Origin: Microcaldota archaeon
Lineage (GTDB): Archaea; Micrarchaeota; Micrarchaeia; Anstonellales; J096
NCBI GenBank assembly: GCA_025058915.1
Contig: JANXEC010000001.1
Span: forward strand, 1 to 14,769
Direction of reading: 5' to 3'
Length of the DNA: 14,769 nucleotides
This document shows, one piece after another, positions 1 through 6,822 of this stretch. Positions within the stretch are counted from its first letter, which is position 1. The number at the start of each line of letters is the position of its first letter. The notes under the pieces were generated by a model. The model did not search any database. It saw nothing but the letters and a program-made list of their open reading frames with translations, and had not been told where the DNA came from. The position numbers and the translations under genes are program-made.

Positions 1-1132
1 CTAGTCCAGCATATAGATGTTTTCTGTATTGTTCAGGGTCTCCGACTATTTGTACCTCTATCTTCCTATTAGTCATCTGATCCATGATCAATACATGTGC
101 CGCTCTATAATCTCTCTCAGTCCTCTTCTTAACAATATTGAGATTATCTAGACTAGAGATATCTAGATTGTATAGCTCTATCTCTATAACTCTTGCACCT
201 TGGAATTTGGAAGAGACTATATGGGTTAATTTATTTAGAACATCACCTAGCATAGAACTCTCCTTCAGGACTATTCTGATACCGTTTAGATCATGTATAC
301 TCTCGTTGATTCTATCCATATCGTTTAGATCTATTCTCTTTCTTTGAATTTTTTTGAGCAAACTGTGTTTGGATTTGAATCTGCTCTCGATCAGATATAT
401 GTATTCTTTTAATTCATTTGATAATATACCTTTGAAATTATTGAATTTATCTTCATCACACTTCAGAGCATTATAGATCTTGTTTATCCTTTCATTCTCC
501 ATGAAAACAACATGTTCTATTGCATCCACTACTCCTCCGTATCCTAATTCACTATAGAATTCAACAAGTATCTCAGCAACTCTGTTCCATGCTTTTGGGT
601 TTTTGTGTTTCCTTCTTGAGTACTCTAGAGCGAATATCAATCCAGATACAGATAGGGAGGCTCTGATGAGCCCTACGTGGAGTGTGATATCTAGATCACT
701 ATATATTATATATTTGAACAGATGGAAAAGTTGATCTACAAAATCCTCGTCTCGCGATACCTTCAATCCCTCAGCTATGAGTATGGTTAATTTGTTCAGT
801 GGATTCATATCAGGTTCATTCGCTTCTTTCAGCAATATGTTCAGTTCTCTCAGCCTATTCTCTATACCTGGTATCGATCTTATTCTGTTTTTTGGATCGT
901 ATTTCGATATGAAATGGTAATACATGCGTATTGCATTGTACATATCTTTAAGAACTCTCTCACTAAGCTCAGTTTTTTCAATAGGTTCAGGAAAATACCA
1001 ATTCTGAAGAGCTCTAATAGGGTTGTTTTGCGTATCACGTTCGAATCTTCTCAACACATGATATACTAGATCTCTTAGTAGTTCAGGATTATGTTCTGTC
1101 TCCGGTGATCGATGCCGTATGTTTATTTTCAA
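1..1132 (-). CDS. RelA/SpoT homologue (RSH), (p)ppGpp synthetase-like, C-terminus cut by window edge
   Basis: An open minus-strand frame of 377 codons runs off the left edge. Residues about 249-377 match a RelA/SpoT nucleotidyltransferase domain: R251-x-K253 with S257 and K260/K261 (the GRxKxxxSxxxK region), HDLNGIRIV at 280-288 with the metal-binding Asp at 281, RDYRAAH at 340-346 for the usual GYxSxH, and IEVQI at 358-362 with the second catalytic Glu at 359. Residues 185-222 resemble the linker helices before the synthetase domain in long RSH proteins (FYSELGYGGVVDAIEH). The N-terminal 180 residues are helical and lack the HxxxHD motif of the hydrolase domain, so it may only synthesise. 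The family makes the alarmone (p)ppGpp from ATP and GTP/GDP; it is widespread in bacteria and uncommon in archaea. The usual Arg after EVQI is Val here. The TTG start is chosen because GGTGA lies 7 bases upstream; no in-frame ATG lies nearby. Confidence 0.7.
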   Translation of the reverse strand, partial: MKINIRHRSPETEHNPELLRDLVYHVLRRFERDTQNNPIRALQNWYFPEPIEKTELSERVLKDMYNAIRMYYHFISKYDPKNRIRSIPGIENRLRELNILLKEANEPDMNPLNKLTILIAEGLKVSRDEDFVDQLFHLFKYIIYSDLDITLHVGLIRASLSVSGLIFALEYSRRKHKNPKAWNRVAEILVEFYSELGYGGVVDAIEHVVFMENERINKIYNALKCDEDKFNNFKGILSNELKEYIYLIESRFKSKHSLLKKIQRKRIDLNDMDRINESIHDLNGIRIVLKESSMLGDVLNKLTHIVSSKFQGARVIEIELYNLDISSLDNLNIVKKRTERDYRAAHVLIMDQMTNRKIEVQIVGDPEQYRKHLYAGL

Positions 1133-1139
1133 TTCTCTT

Positions 1140-1144
1140 TCACC
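1140..1144 (-). promoter_or_regulatory. Ribosome binding site deciding the TTG start of the RSH gene
   Basis: GGTGA on the minus strand, 7 bases before TTG at 1132. The same GGTGA precedes uS12, aEF1A and RpoE in this window. It is complementary to the archaeal 16S tail (GAUCACC). Confidence 0.55.
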
Positions 1145-1162
1145 ATTATTAGATATATAGAT

Positions 1163-1172
1163 ATATTTAAAT
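1163..1172. promoter_or_regulatory. TATA element shared by the divergent RSH and epimerase genes
   Basis: The palindromic core TTTAAA (1166-1171) sits in an A/T-rich 62-base gap between two divergent genes. Its centre is 26.5 bases from the epimerase ATG at 1195, which fits a leaderless transcript. On the other strand its centre is 24.5 bases from the GGTGA in front of the RSH gene. One box or two overlapping boxes could serve both. Confidence 0.5.
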
Positions 1173-1194
1173 TCTTTTATTGAAGAACTGATGT

Positions 1195-2052
1195 ATGCGA
1201 ATAGCAGTGTTGGGGAGTACATCTAGATTTGCAAAGTATCTATCAGAGTATATTGAATATACAGGATTTTCTAGATCAAATTTTTCATATACTCAGGAGG
1301 ATGCATCTAGATATTTGCATGATTATGATGTTATAATCATGACTCAGGGAATAACAAGAGGCAAGAAAGATGAGATCTGGAGGGCTAATGTCGAGAGTGT
1401 GGAGAGAGTCATAGAGGGACTGAGAGATGATCAGAAAATAATATTCCTATCATCTATAGCTGTGTATGGTAGGAGGAATTATAGGGATTATACAGAGGAT
1501 TCCCCTGCAATCCCAAATGATCCCTATGGGGAGAGTAAATTGATCGGTGAGAAGTTAATACTGGAGAGTTCGAACCCATATCTCATCATGAGAGTCGGAA
1601 CTATGTATGGAGAACATTATAATGAGTACATAAATATGATAAAGTTATGGAAAGATAGAGGGCCTTTCTATTTTGGAGATGGGAAGAATCTAGTTCCGTT
1701 CACATATGCAAGAGATGTAGCCAGGTTTCTGAGAGACAATCTCAGATCCGATAATGTGATTGTGAATGTTACATCAGAAGGAATATCGTTTATGGATGTA
1801 ATTGAATCTGTTAGGCAAGTATTCAATATTAAATCTGAACCAATGCCATTCAGAGAGATAGTAGAACGAGAAATAAAATATCCATTTATCTCTAAAATTC
1901 TATCGTATGTTCTTGAGTACAAATATACCAGAAGAGATGATATATATCCTATAACTCTCTCTAGGAGTTTTAGGATAGATCTAGCTCGGAGGATGGGGTT
2001 TGTTGTGACAGAATTTAGAGAGAGTCTTAAGTGTTTTCAAGGGTATGTTTAA
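1195..2052 (+). CDS. NAD-dependent epimerase/dehydratase (extended SDR family)
   Basis: A 285-residue Rossmann-fold sugar-nucleotide enzyme of the GalE/RmlD/WcaG type. Visible marks are the N-terminal beta strand and degenerate glycine-rich turn (MRIAVLGSTSRFAKYL), the strand VIIMTQG near residue 50, the active-site Ser region FLSSIAVYG near 105-113, and the catalytic YGESK (Tyr-x3-Lys) near 131-135. VPFTYARDVARFL near 165-177 is the usual C-terminal substrate-domain motif. The first glycines of GxxGxxG are partly replaced. It probably acts on a nucleotide sugar for surface glycans; the two glycosyltransferases elsewhere in the window would be users of such sugars, though that link is inferred. 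The exact substrate cannot be told. A second ATG at 1191 is out of frame. Confidence 0.8.
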   Translation: MRIAVLGSTSRFAKYLSEYIEYTGFSRSNFSYTQEDASRYLHDYDVIIMTQGITRGKKDEIWRANVESVERVIEGLRDDQKIIFLSSIAVYGRRNYRDYTEDSPAIPNDPYGESKLIGEKLILESSNPYLIMRVGTMYGEHYNEYINMIKLWKDRGPFYFGDGKNLVPFTYARDVARFLRDNLRSDNVIVNVTSEGISFMDVIESVRQVFNIKSEPMPFREIVEREIKYPFISKILSYVLEYKYTRRDDIYPITLSRSFRIDLARRMGFVVTEFRESLKCFQGYV

Positions 2053-2084
2053 AAAGGCTTTGTTATTAATAATAGCAAGGTGAT
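2047..2084 (+). promoter_or_regulatory. Promoter and ribosome binding site of the str-like operon
   Basis: TATA core TTTAAAAA at 2048-2055, overlapping the stop codon of the epimerase gene. The GGTGAT ribosome binding site at 2079-2084 lies 28.5 bases from the TTT/AAA centre and 5 bases before the uS12 ATG. The transcript would begin almost at the ribosome binding site. Confidence 0.65.
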
Positions 2085-2089
2085 ATTAA

Positions 2090-2518
2090 ATGGGAAAAGG
2101 AGCAAATGGGGAATTCGCAGGCCGAAATCTACTCAAGAAGAAGAAAAGATATAGATGGTTAGACCCTAAATACGTCAGGAGAGTGTTGAAACTCAAAGAG
2201 AAGCACGATCCATTGGGTAAGTCTCCAATGGCATCTGGTATAGTATTGCAGAAGGTAGTGGTTGAGCAGAGACAGCCTCACTCTGGATTGATCAAAGCTG
2301 TGAAGGTACAACTTAAGAAGAATGGTAAGGTGATCACTGCACATGCACCAAGAGATAAGGCAATAACATTCATCAAAGAGCATGACGAGGTACTGGTGGC
2401 TGGTATAGGAGGATCTCAGGGAGGTCCAATAGGTTCAATTCCAGGTATAAAATACAAGATAGTAGCTGTTGCTGGTCTTGATCTGCAGATGCTCAGGAAG
2501 GGTAAGGTGAAGAGATAA
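2090..2518 (+). CDS. rps12: Small-subunit ribosomal protein uS12
   Basis: A 142-residue protein of normal archaeal length that lies at the decoding centre of the 30S subunit. The archaeal N-terminus (GKGANGEFAGRNLLKKKKR), DPLGKSPMASGIVLQKV near 40-56 and GSIPGIKYKIV near 113-123 are clear. The near-invariant PNSA loop that touches the codon-anticodon helix reads P63-H64-S65-G66, so Asn and Ala are replaced while Pro and Ser remain; the Arg usually found in the following LRK or IRK is Ile68. The start has a strong GGTGAT at the right distance. Its stop and the uS7 start overlap as TAATG, so the two are translationally coupled. Confidence 0.96.
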   Translation: MGKGANGEFAGRNLLKKKKRYRWLDPKYVRRVLKLKEKHDPLGKSPMASGIVLQKVVVEQRQPHSGLIKAVKVQLKKNGKVITAHAPRDKAITFIKEHDEVLVAGIGGSQGGPIGSIPGIKYKIVAVAGLDLQMLRKGKVKR

Positions 2519-3111
2519 TGCTATTCGGTAGATGGACTACAGATGTTCAGGTGAAGGATAGGAGCCTGAAGGAGGTTATAGATCTTAGAGACATATTCCC
2601 ACATACACATGGTAGACATTCAAAAAGATACATGGGTAAAACCAAGGTTAATATTGTAGAGAGACTTGCAAACAAACTTATGAGAGGAGGAACAGGTGAG
2701 AAGGTTAGTGGTAAGGTGATCAGAACCCATGGAAGATTACAGGGTAAGAAGTATACTGTATTGAAAATAATATACAACGCATTCGAAGATATAGAGAGAA
2801 AGGAGAAGGTCAATCCTGTTGAGATGCTGGTCAGAGCTATAGAGAATGCTGCACCTAGAGAGGACATAACGAAGGTTGAGATTGCTGGGGTGAGATATCA
2901 GGTTGCTGTGGATATTTCATCGATCAGAAGAGTTGATGTTGCCCTGAGGAATATTGTTCTGGCAGCCATACTGAAACACTGGAGCAGCAAAAGACCTCTA
3001 TATGAAGTATTGGCTGAGGAGATAATACTTGCAGCCAAGAATGATGTTCAGAATAGTTATGCTCTCAAGAAGAAAGATGAGATAGAGAGAGTTGCAACAT
3101 CTGCAAGATGA
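2518..3111 (+). CDS. rps7: Small-subunit ribosomal protein uS7
   Basis: A 197-residue protein that binds the 3' major domain of 16S rRNA and organises the 30S head near the E site. The family signature shows in VNIVERLANKLMRGG (about 44-58), ENAAPREDITKVEIAGVRYQV (about 109-129) and the Arg-rich RRVDVALRNIVLAAI stretch (about 137-151). Length is usual for archaea. It directly follows uS12 with a one-base overlap and ends in an ATGA overlap with the next gene, so all three are read from one message. Confidence 0.96.
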   Translation: MLFGRWTTDVQVKDRSLKEVIDLRDIFPHTHGRHSKRYMGKTKVNIVERLANKLMRGGTGEKVSGKVIRTHGRLQGKKYTVLKIIYNAFEDIERKEKVNPVEMLVRAIENAAPREDITKVEIAGVRYQVAVDISSIRRVDVALRNIVLAAILKHWSSKRPLYEVLAEEIILAAKNDVQNSYALKKKDEIERVATSAR

Positions 3112-3737
3112 AGTTAGCAGCTCTATACAGTGGAGGTAAAGACAGCCATTTAGCTGTTTCAATATACAGAGACAAGATTGAGTATCTAATAAACATAATA
3201 CCTAAATCCAGATTCCCGTACATGTACCATCCTATAAACCTAGAATTAGTAAAAACACATGCCGAGAACATGGGAATATCTCTCCTCAGGTTCCATCAGG
3301 AGAGTGATAACGAACTGGAGGCTCTGGAGAGGGCTATGAGTGAGGTGAAAGATCTTGGTTGTGATGGAATAGTAACAGGGGCAATAGGCAGTAAATATCA
3401 ATTCTCTAGGATACAGAGAATTGCCTCCCGACTGGATCTAGAGGTGTATTCCCCTCTCTGGCAGATTGATTTGGATAGGTACTTTGAGCTTTATGATAGA
3501 TACAGGGTAAAGGCCTTGATAGTGGGTGTGTATGCATATCCATTAGATAAAAAATATCTGCTAAGGGAATTTAATAGGGAATTGGCAGATGAATTAGTAA
3601 ATCATAGTATAAATCCATTTGGAGAGGGAGGGGAATTCGAGAGTTTTGTTGTCGAGAGTAGTATTATGACCAGAGTGGATTATAGAGTCGATAGAATAGA
3701 GGGGAAATTGAACTCTTGGACTGCCTATCTGGTATAG
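3108..3737 (+). CDS. dph6: Diphthine-ammonia ligase-like N-type ATP pyrophosphatase (Dph6 family)
   Basis: A 209-residue protein of the adenine-nucleotide alpha-hydrolase fold. The PP-loop SGGKDSHLA lies at about 9-17. The family motifs IVTGAIGSKYQFSRIQ (about 88-103), YSPLW (about 114-118) and NPFGEGGEFESFVVE (about 168-182) match Dph6, which amidates diphthine on EF-2 using ATP and ammonium to finish diphthamide. The start is an ATGA overlap with uS7. It stands between uS7 and aEF1A, where many archaea place the EF-2 gene itself; this supports a translation role. A different amidation substrate in the same fold cannot be excluded. Confidence 0.85.
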   Translation: MKLAALYSGGKDSHLAVSIYRDKIEYLINIIPKSRFPYMYHPINLELVKTHAENMGISLLRFHQESDNELEALERAMSEVKDLGCDGIVTGAIGSKYQFSRIQRIASRLDLEVYSPLWQIDLDRYFELYDRYRVKALIVGVYAYPLDKKYLLREFNRELADELVNHSINPFGEGGEFESFVVESSIMTRVDYRVDRIEGKLNSWTAYLV

Positions 3738-3774
3738 GTTTAAAAACGTTATCTTACTTTATATATAGCGGTGA
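3738..3774 (+). promoter_or_regulatory. Internal promoter and ribosome binding site for aEF1A
   Basis: TATA core TTTAAAAA at 3739-3746 directly follows the stop of the Dph6-like gene. GGTGA at 3770-3774 lies 28.5 bases from the box centre and 6 bases before the ATG, the same spacing as for uS12. This gives aEF1A, uS10 and pyrophosphatase their own start within the cluster. Confidence 0.65.
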
Positions 3775-3780
3775 AAAGGT

Positions 3781-5052
3781 ATGCCTAAGAAAGAGCACAT
3801 AAATATAGTTTTCGTAGGACATGTAGATGCAGGTAAGAGTACTACTGTAGGTAGAATTCTATATGAGACTGGAAGAGTACCTGAACAGATGATAGCAAAG
3901 CTAAAGGAGGAGGCACAGAGACTAGGTAAGGCTACATTCGAGTTTGCATATGTGATGGATAGGATGAAAGAGGAAAGAGAGAGAGGAGTTACTATTGATA
4001 TTTCCCACCAGGACTTTGAGACAAACAAGTACTTTTTCACCATCATAGATGCACCTGGGCACAAGGACTTTGTGAAGAACATGATCACAGGTGCCTCACA
4101 GGCAGATGGTGCTGTATTGGTAGTATCAGCAAAGGATGGAATCCAACCTCAGACTATTGAGCATGCTGCTCTACTTAAGGTCCTCGGTATATCTCAGTTG
4201 ATTGTTCTGATATCAAAGATGGATGCTGTTAATTATGATAAAGCAACATATGAGAAAGTAAAAGGAGATGTGCAGAATCTCCTAAAGAAATTCGCATACA
4301 AGAATGTTGAGCAGATCCCTGTGATCCCTGCATCATCTTACTTTGGTGATAATCTAGTGAAGAAATCTGACAAGATGAGCTGGTATAGTGGTCCGACACT
4401 GTTTGAGGCACTAGATACATTCACACCTCCAAAGAAACCTACGGACAGACCATTGAGAATGCCTATCCAGGATGTTTATAACATACAGGGATTCGGAGTG
4501 GTTGTGGTTGGAAAGGTAGAATCAGGTATTATGAAGCCAGGTATGAAGGCAGTGATCAATCCTGGTGGATATGTAGTGGAAGTGAAGAAAATAGAAACCC
4601 ATCACCAGGAGATCCCTGAGGCAGTTCCTGGAGATAACATAGGTGTTAACGTGAAAGGTGTAGAGAAGACTCAGGTGAAGAGAGGTTTCGTGTTAGGAGA
4701 TGCAAACAACCCTCCTGCAGTGGTTAAATCATTCAAGGCTCAGATAGCTGTACTTAATCATCCTAGTGCTATAGGAGTAGGATATACACCTGTGTTCCAC
4801 GCACACACAACTCACTTCCCTGCCAAGATAGTTGAGATAGTGGCTAAGTTGGATCCTAAGACAGGTCAACCTGTAAATGAGAAGGTAGAGTTCCTGAAGA
4901 ATGGAGATGTAGCAATAGTCAAGATAGAACCTCTCAAACCTGTAGTTATAGAGAAGGCCTCAGACTATCCTGCATTAGGTAGGTTTGCAATCAGAGACAT
5001 GAACCAGACAGTAGCTGCAGGTATTGTTATAGATATAGAGAGAGCACAGTGA
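3781..5052 (+). CDS. tuf: Translation elongation factor 1-alpha (aEF1A)
   Basis: A 423-residue GTPase that brings aminoacyl-tRNA to the ribosome. Domain 1 shows G1 GHVDAGKST (13-21), the EF1A-type RERGVTID (G2, about 66-73) and DAPGH (G3, 90-94). Beta-barrel domains 2 and 3 follow from about 215, with VESGIMKPGM, the HHQEIPEAVPGDN loop and FHAHT all present. G4, normally NKMD, reads SKMD at 145-148, encoded TCA, which is two changes away from any Asn codon. G5 reads ASSY where SA is usual. GTP specificity could be altered, although the Asp that reads guanine remains. The rest is well conserved, so this is very likely the main aEF1A. Confidence 0.96.
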   Translation: MPKKEHINIVFVGHVDAGKSTTVGRILYETGRVPEQMIAKLKEEAQRLGKATFEFAYVMDRMKEERERGVTIDISHQDFETNKYFFTIIDAPGHKDFVKNMITGASQADGAVLVVSAKDGIQPQTIEHAALLKVLGISQLIVLISKMDAVNYDKATYEKVKGDVQNLLKKFAYKNVEQIPVIPASSYFGDNLVKKSDKMSWYSGPTLFEALDTFTPPKKPTDRPLRMPIQDVYNIQGFGVVVVGKVESGIMKPGMKAVINPGGYVVEVKKIETHHQEIPEAVPGDNIGVNVKGVEKTQVKRGFVLGDANNPPAVVKSFKAQIAVLNHPSAIGVGYTPVFHAHTTHFPAKIVEIVAKLDPKTGQPVNEKVEFLKNGDVAIVKIEPLKPVVIEKASDYPALGRFAIRDMNQTVAAGIVIDIERAQ

Positions 5053-5056
5053 TCGC

Positions 5057-5377
5057 ATGACTAGTAAGATATGGATTAAAGTCGAATCAGACAATCTCGA
5101 TAGTATCAAAGAGATAGAGACACAGCTGAGACAACTCGTTCAGATGTATAACCTATCTCTAGAGGGTCCAATACCATTACCTACCAAGGAGCTCAGACTG
5201 ACAGTCAGAAGAACTCCATGTGGGGATGGTTCTGATACCTATGAGACATGGAGAAAGAGAATACATAAGAGGATTATGATAGTTAAAGGGGAGGATAAGG
5301 ATATAAGGAATGTCCTGAAGATGAGGGTACCTGCTGATATACATATCAAAGTCAAGCTCCTACCGGTGAGTTCATGA
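5057..5377 (+). CDS. rps10: Small-subunit ribosomal protein uS10
   Basis: A 106-residue protein of the 30S head. Diagnostic stretches are GPIPLPTKELRLTVRRTPCGDG (about 37-58) and the C-terminal VLKMRVPADIHIKVKL (about 86-101), where the loop that enters the 30S head ends. It starts 4 bases after the aEF1A stop with GTGAT just upstream, and ends in an ATGA overlap with pyrophosphatase. The aEF1A-uS10 pair is the conserved end of the archaeal str operon. Confidence 0.95.
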   Translation: MTSKIWIKVESDNLDSIKEIETQLRQLVQMYNLSLEGPIPLPTKELRLTVRRTPCGDGSDTYETWRKRIHKRIMIVKGEDKDIRNVLKMRVPADIHIKVKLLPVSS

Positions 5378-5901
5378 ACCTCTGGAGAGACATCCCTCCT
5401 GGTACACCAGACAAGGCAAATATAGTTATAGAAATACCAAAGGGTAGTAGAAACAAGTATGAGTATAATAGAGACACAGGTGCTATAGAGCTGGATAGAG
5501 TTCTATTCTCATCGATGCACTATCCAACAGACTATGGTTTTGTGCCACAGACATTCTACGACGATGATGATCCTATAGATGCACTGTTCTTCTCACCATT
5601 CTTCTCAGTCACCTATCCAGGGGTGGTGGTAAAGGGGAGATTGATTGGAGGATTCAGAATGGAGGATGAGAAAGGGGTTGATGACAAGCTCATATTTGTA
5701 CCATACGAGAAAGTATTTCCGCATCAGAAGAAAGCATCAATCGATCATCTCCCAGAATCATTGAAAGACGAGATCAGGTATTTCTTCAGCAGGTACAAAG
5801 ACCTAGAGAACAAGAAGGCAGAGTTCAAAGGATGGTTAGATCTCAATGAAGCAACCAAGATATTTAATAGAGCAATAGAACTATACAAGCAGAAGTTCTA
5901 G
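5374..5901 (+). CDS. ppa: Inorganic pyrophosphatase, family I
   Basis: A 175-residue soluble enzyme of normal length that hydrolyses pyrophosphate and so pulls tRNA charging and nucleic-acid synthesis forward. Visible are VIEIPKGSRNKYEYN with the active-site Lys/Arg near 18-32, YPTDYGFVPQTF (about 51-62), the signature DDDPIDAL (about 64-71), MEDEKGVDDKLIFVP with two metal-binding Asp residues (about 96-110), and YKDLENKKAEFKGW near the C-terminus. It is coupled to uS10 by ATGA. Its last 21 bases overlap the 3' end of the convergent glycosyltransferase. Confidence 0.95.
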   Translation: MNLWRDIPPGTPDKANIVIEIPKGSRNKYEYNRDTGAIELDRVLFSSMHYPTDYGFVPQTFYDDDDPIDALFFSPFFSVTYPGVVVKGRLIGGFRMEDEKGVDDKLIFVPYEKVFPHQKKASIDHLPESLKDEIRYFFSRYKDLENKKAEFKGWLDLNEATKIFNRAIELYKQKF

Positions 5902-6822
5902 TCTATCTTTAAGTTCTCTGACTTTTTCTCTGTATATTTTTCCTTCAACATCATATCTTCTGAACAGTTCAGATACTCTGTAGTAGTCTTCATCCTTTAT
6001 ACTTCTTATCTTCTCTATCCATTCCTCTATGCTATCACCTCTAACTACCCACCTCTGATCTAACTCTGGAGCCAGTCCTATATCATGATGACATATCACT
6101 GGTAAGGATCCACTAAGAGCCTCGATGATCACATACTCAATCGGTCCTGAGTTTGCAGTATGGAGCAACATTTTAGCCTCTGATATCAACTTGATTTTCT
6201 CATCCTCAGAGACCTCTGTTCTAAAATCAACGTTCCCCAAGGATCTGGCTCTTCTGAGTATCATTTCATAGTAGTCTCTATCTTTAGAAGGTCTAGCCAC
6301 TATTACAAATCTCTCATCCCTCATTCTCTCTGCTATATCCAACACCAAGTTCAGTCTCTTGATAGGATGTGCCTTGGAGATTGTTAGTATGTAATCGCCT
6401 GATCTGTGCGGGATTCTCTCCTTGGCAGGATGGAACAACATAGCATCTACTTGAATCTCTCTAAGCATGGTATAGGATCTCTGGGTTGATGTGATAGTTA
6501 GAGCTCTGTTTGATCTGTATATTATTCTATACATTTCACGTATGATCCTCTGAATAAATCCTTGTTTCAACCATCTCTCCTCCATGAATACTACAGGATA
6601 TTTTCTGAGCAACCACAGGGAGGAGGGATTGATTAGGAAAGAATGAGATAGATGTATACCAGGTCTGTCTATTACATCTCTAAATGATATGTAGGTGCTG
6701 TAGAGATCTATCACAAATCTGTCTCTCATCACATTCTCTACATCATATCCAAGTATCTTGAATGCTTTATATATACTATCATATACTGGATGGTTGCCTA
6801 TGTATGAGTAGATCTTCTTCAT
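5881..6822 (-). CDS. Glycosyltransferase, GT-B fold, GT4-like
   Basis: A 313-residue protein with a weak N-terminal Rossmann half and a better-conserved C-terminal nucleotide-sugar half. The strand-turn YILTISKAHPIKRLNLVLD (about 144-162) is the usual GT4 donor-site region with Lys and Arg near the phosphates. SGPIEYVIIEALSGSLPVI (about 225-243) corresponds to the E-x7-E region: the second Glu (234) is kept but the first acid is missing. It would move a sugar from a nucleotide or lipid donor at the cytoplasmic membrane; donor and acceptor cannot be told. It follows the RFC gene with an ATGA overlap, so it is co-transcribed with a replication gene, a pairing I cannot explain by function. Confidence 0.7.
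   Translation of the reverse strand: MKKIYSYIGNHPVYDSIYKAFKILGYDVENVMRDRFVIDLYSTYISFRDVIDRPGIHLSHSFLINPSSLWLLRKYPVVFMEERWLKQGFIQRIIREMYRIIYRSNRALTITSTQRSYTMLREIQVDAMLFHPAKERIPHRSGDYILTISKAHPIKRLNLVLDIAERMRDERFVIVARPSKDRDYYEMILRRARSLGNVDFRTEVSEDEKIKLISEAKMLLHTANSGPIEYVIIEALSGSLPVICHHDIGLAPELDQRWVVRGDSIEEWIEKIRSIKDEDYYRVSELFRRYDVEGKIYREKVRELKDRLELLLV

Noticed and set aside
138..347. Plus-strand reading frame of 69 codons
   Set aside because: It is antisense to the RSH gene, has a low-complexity Ser/Leu/Ile translation and no promoter or ribosome binding site.
3781..5052. aEF1A with SKMD as a non-canonical GTPase paralogue
   Set aside because: All three domains and operon position match the main elongation factor, so I keep it as aEF1A and report the motif change separately.
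5920..5943. T-rich runs after the pyrophosphatase stop as a transcription terminator
   Set aside because: They are Lys/Glu codons of the convergent glycosyltransferase read in reverse. Similar T runs occur elsewhere, so nothing sets them apart.
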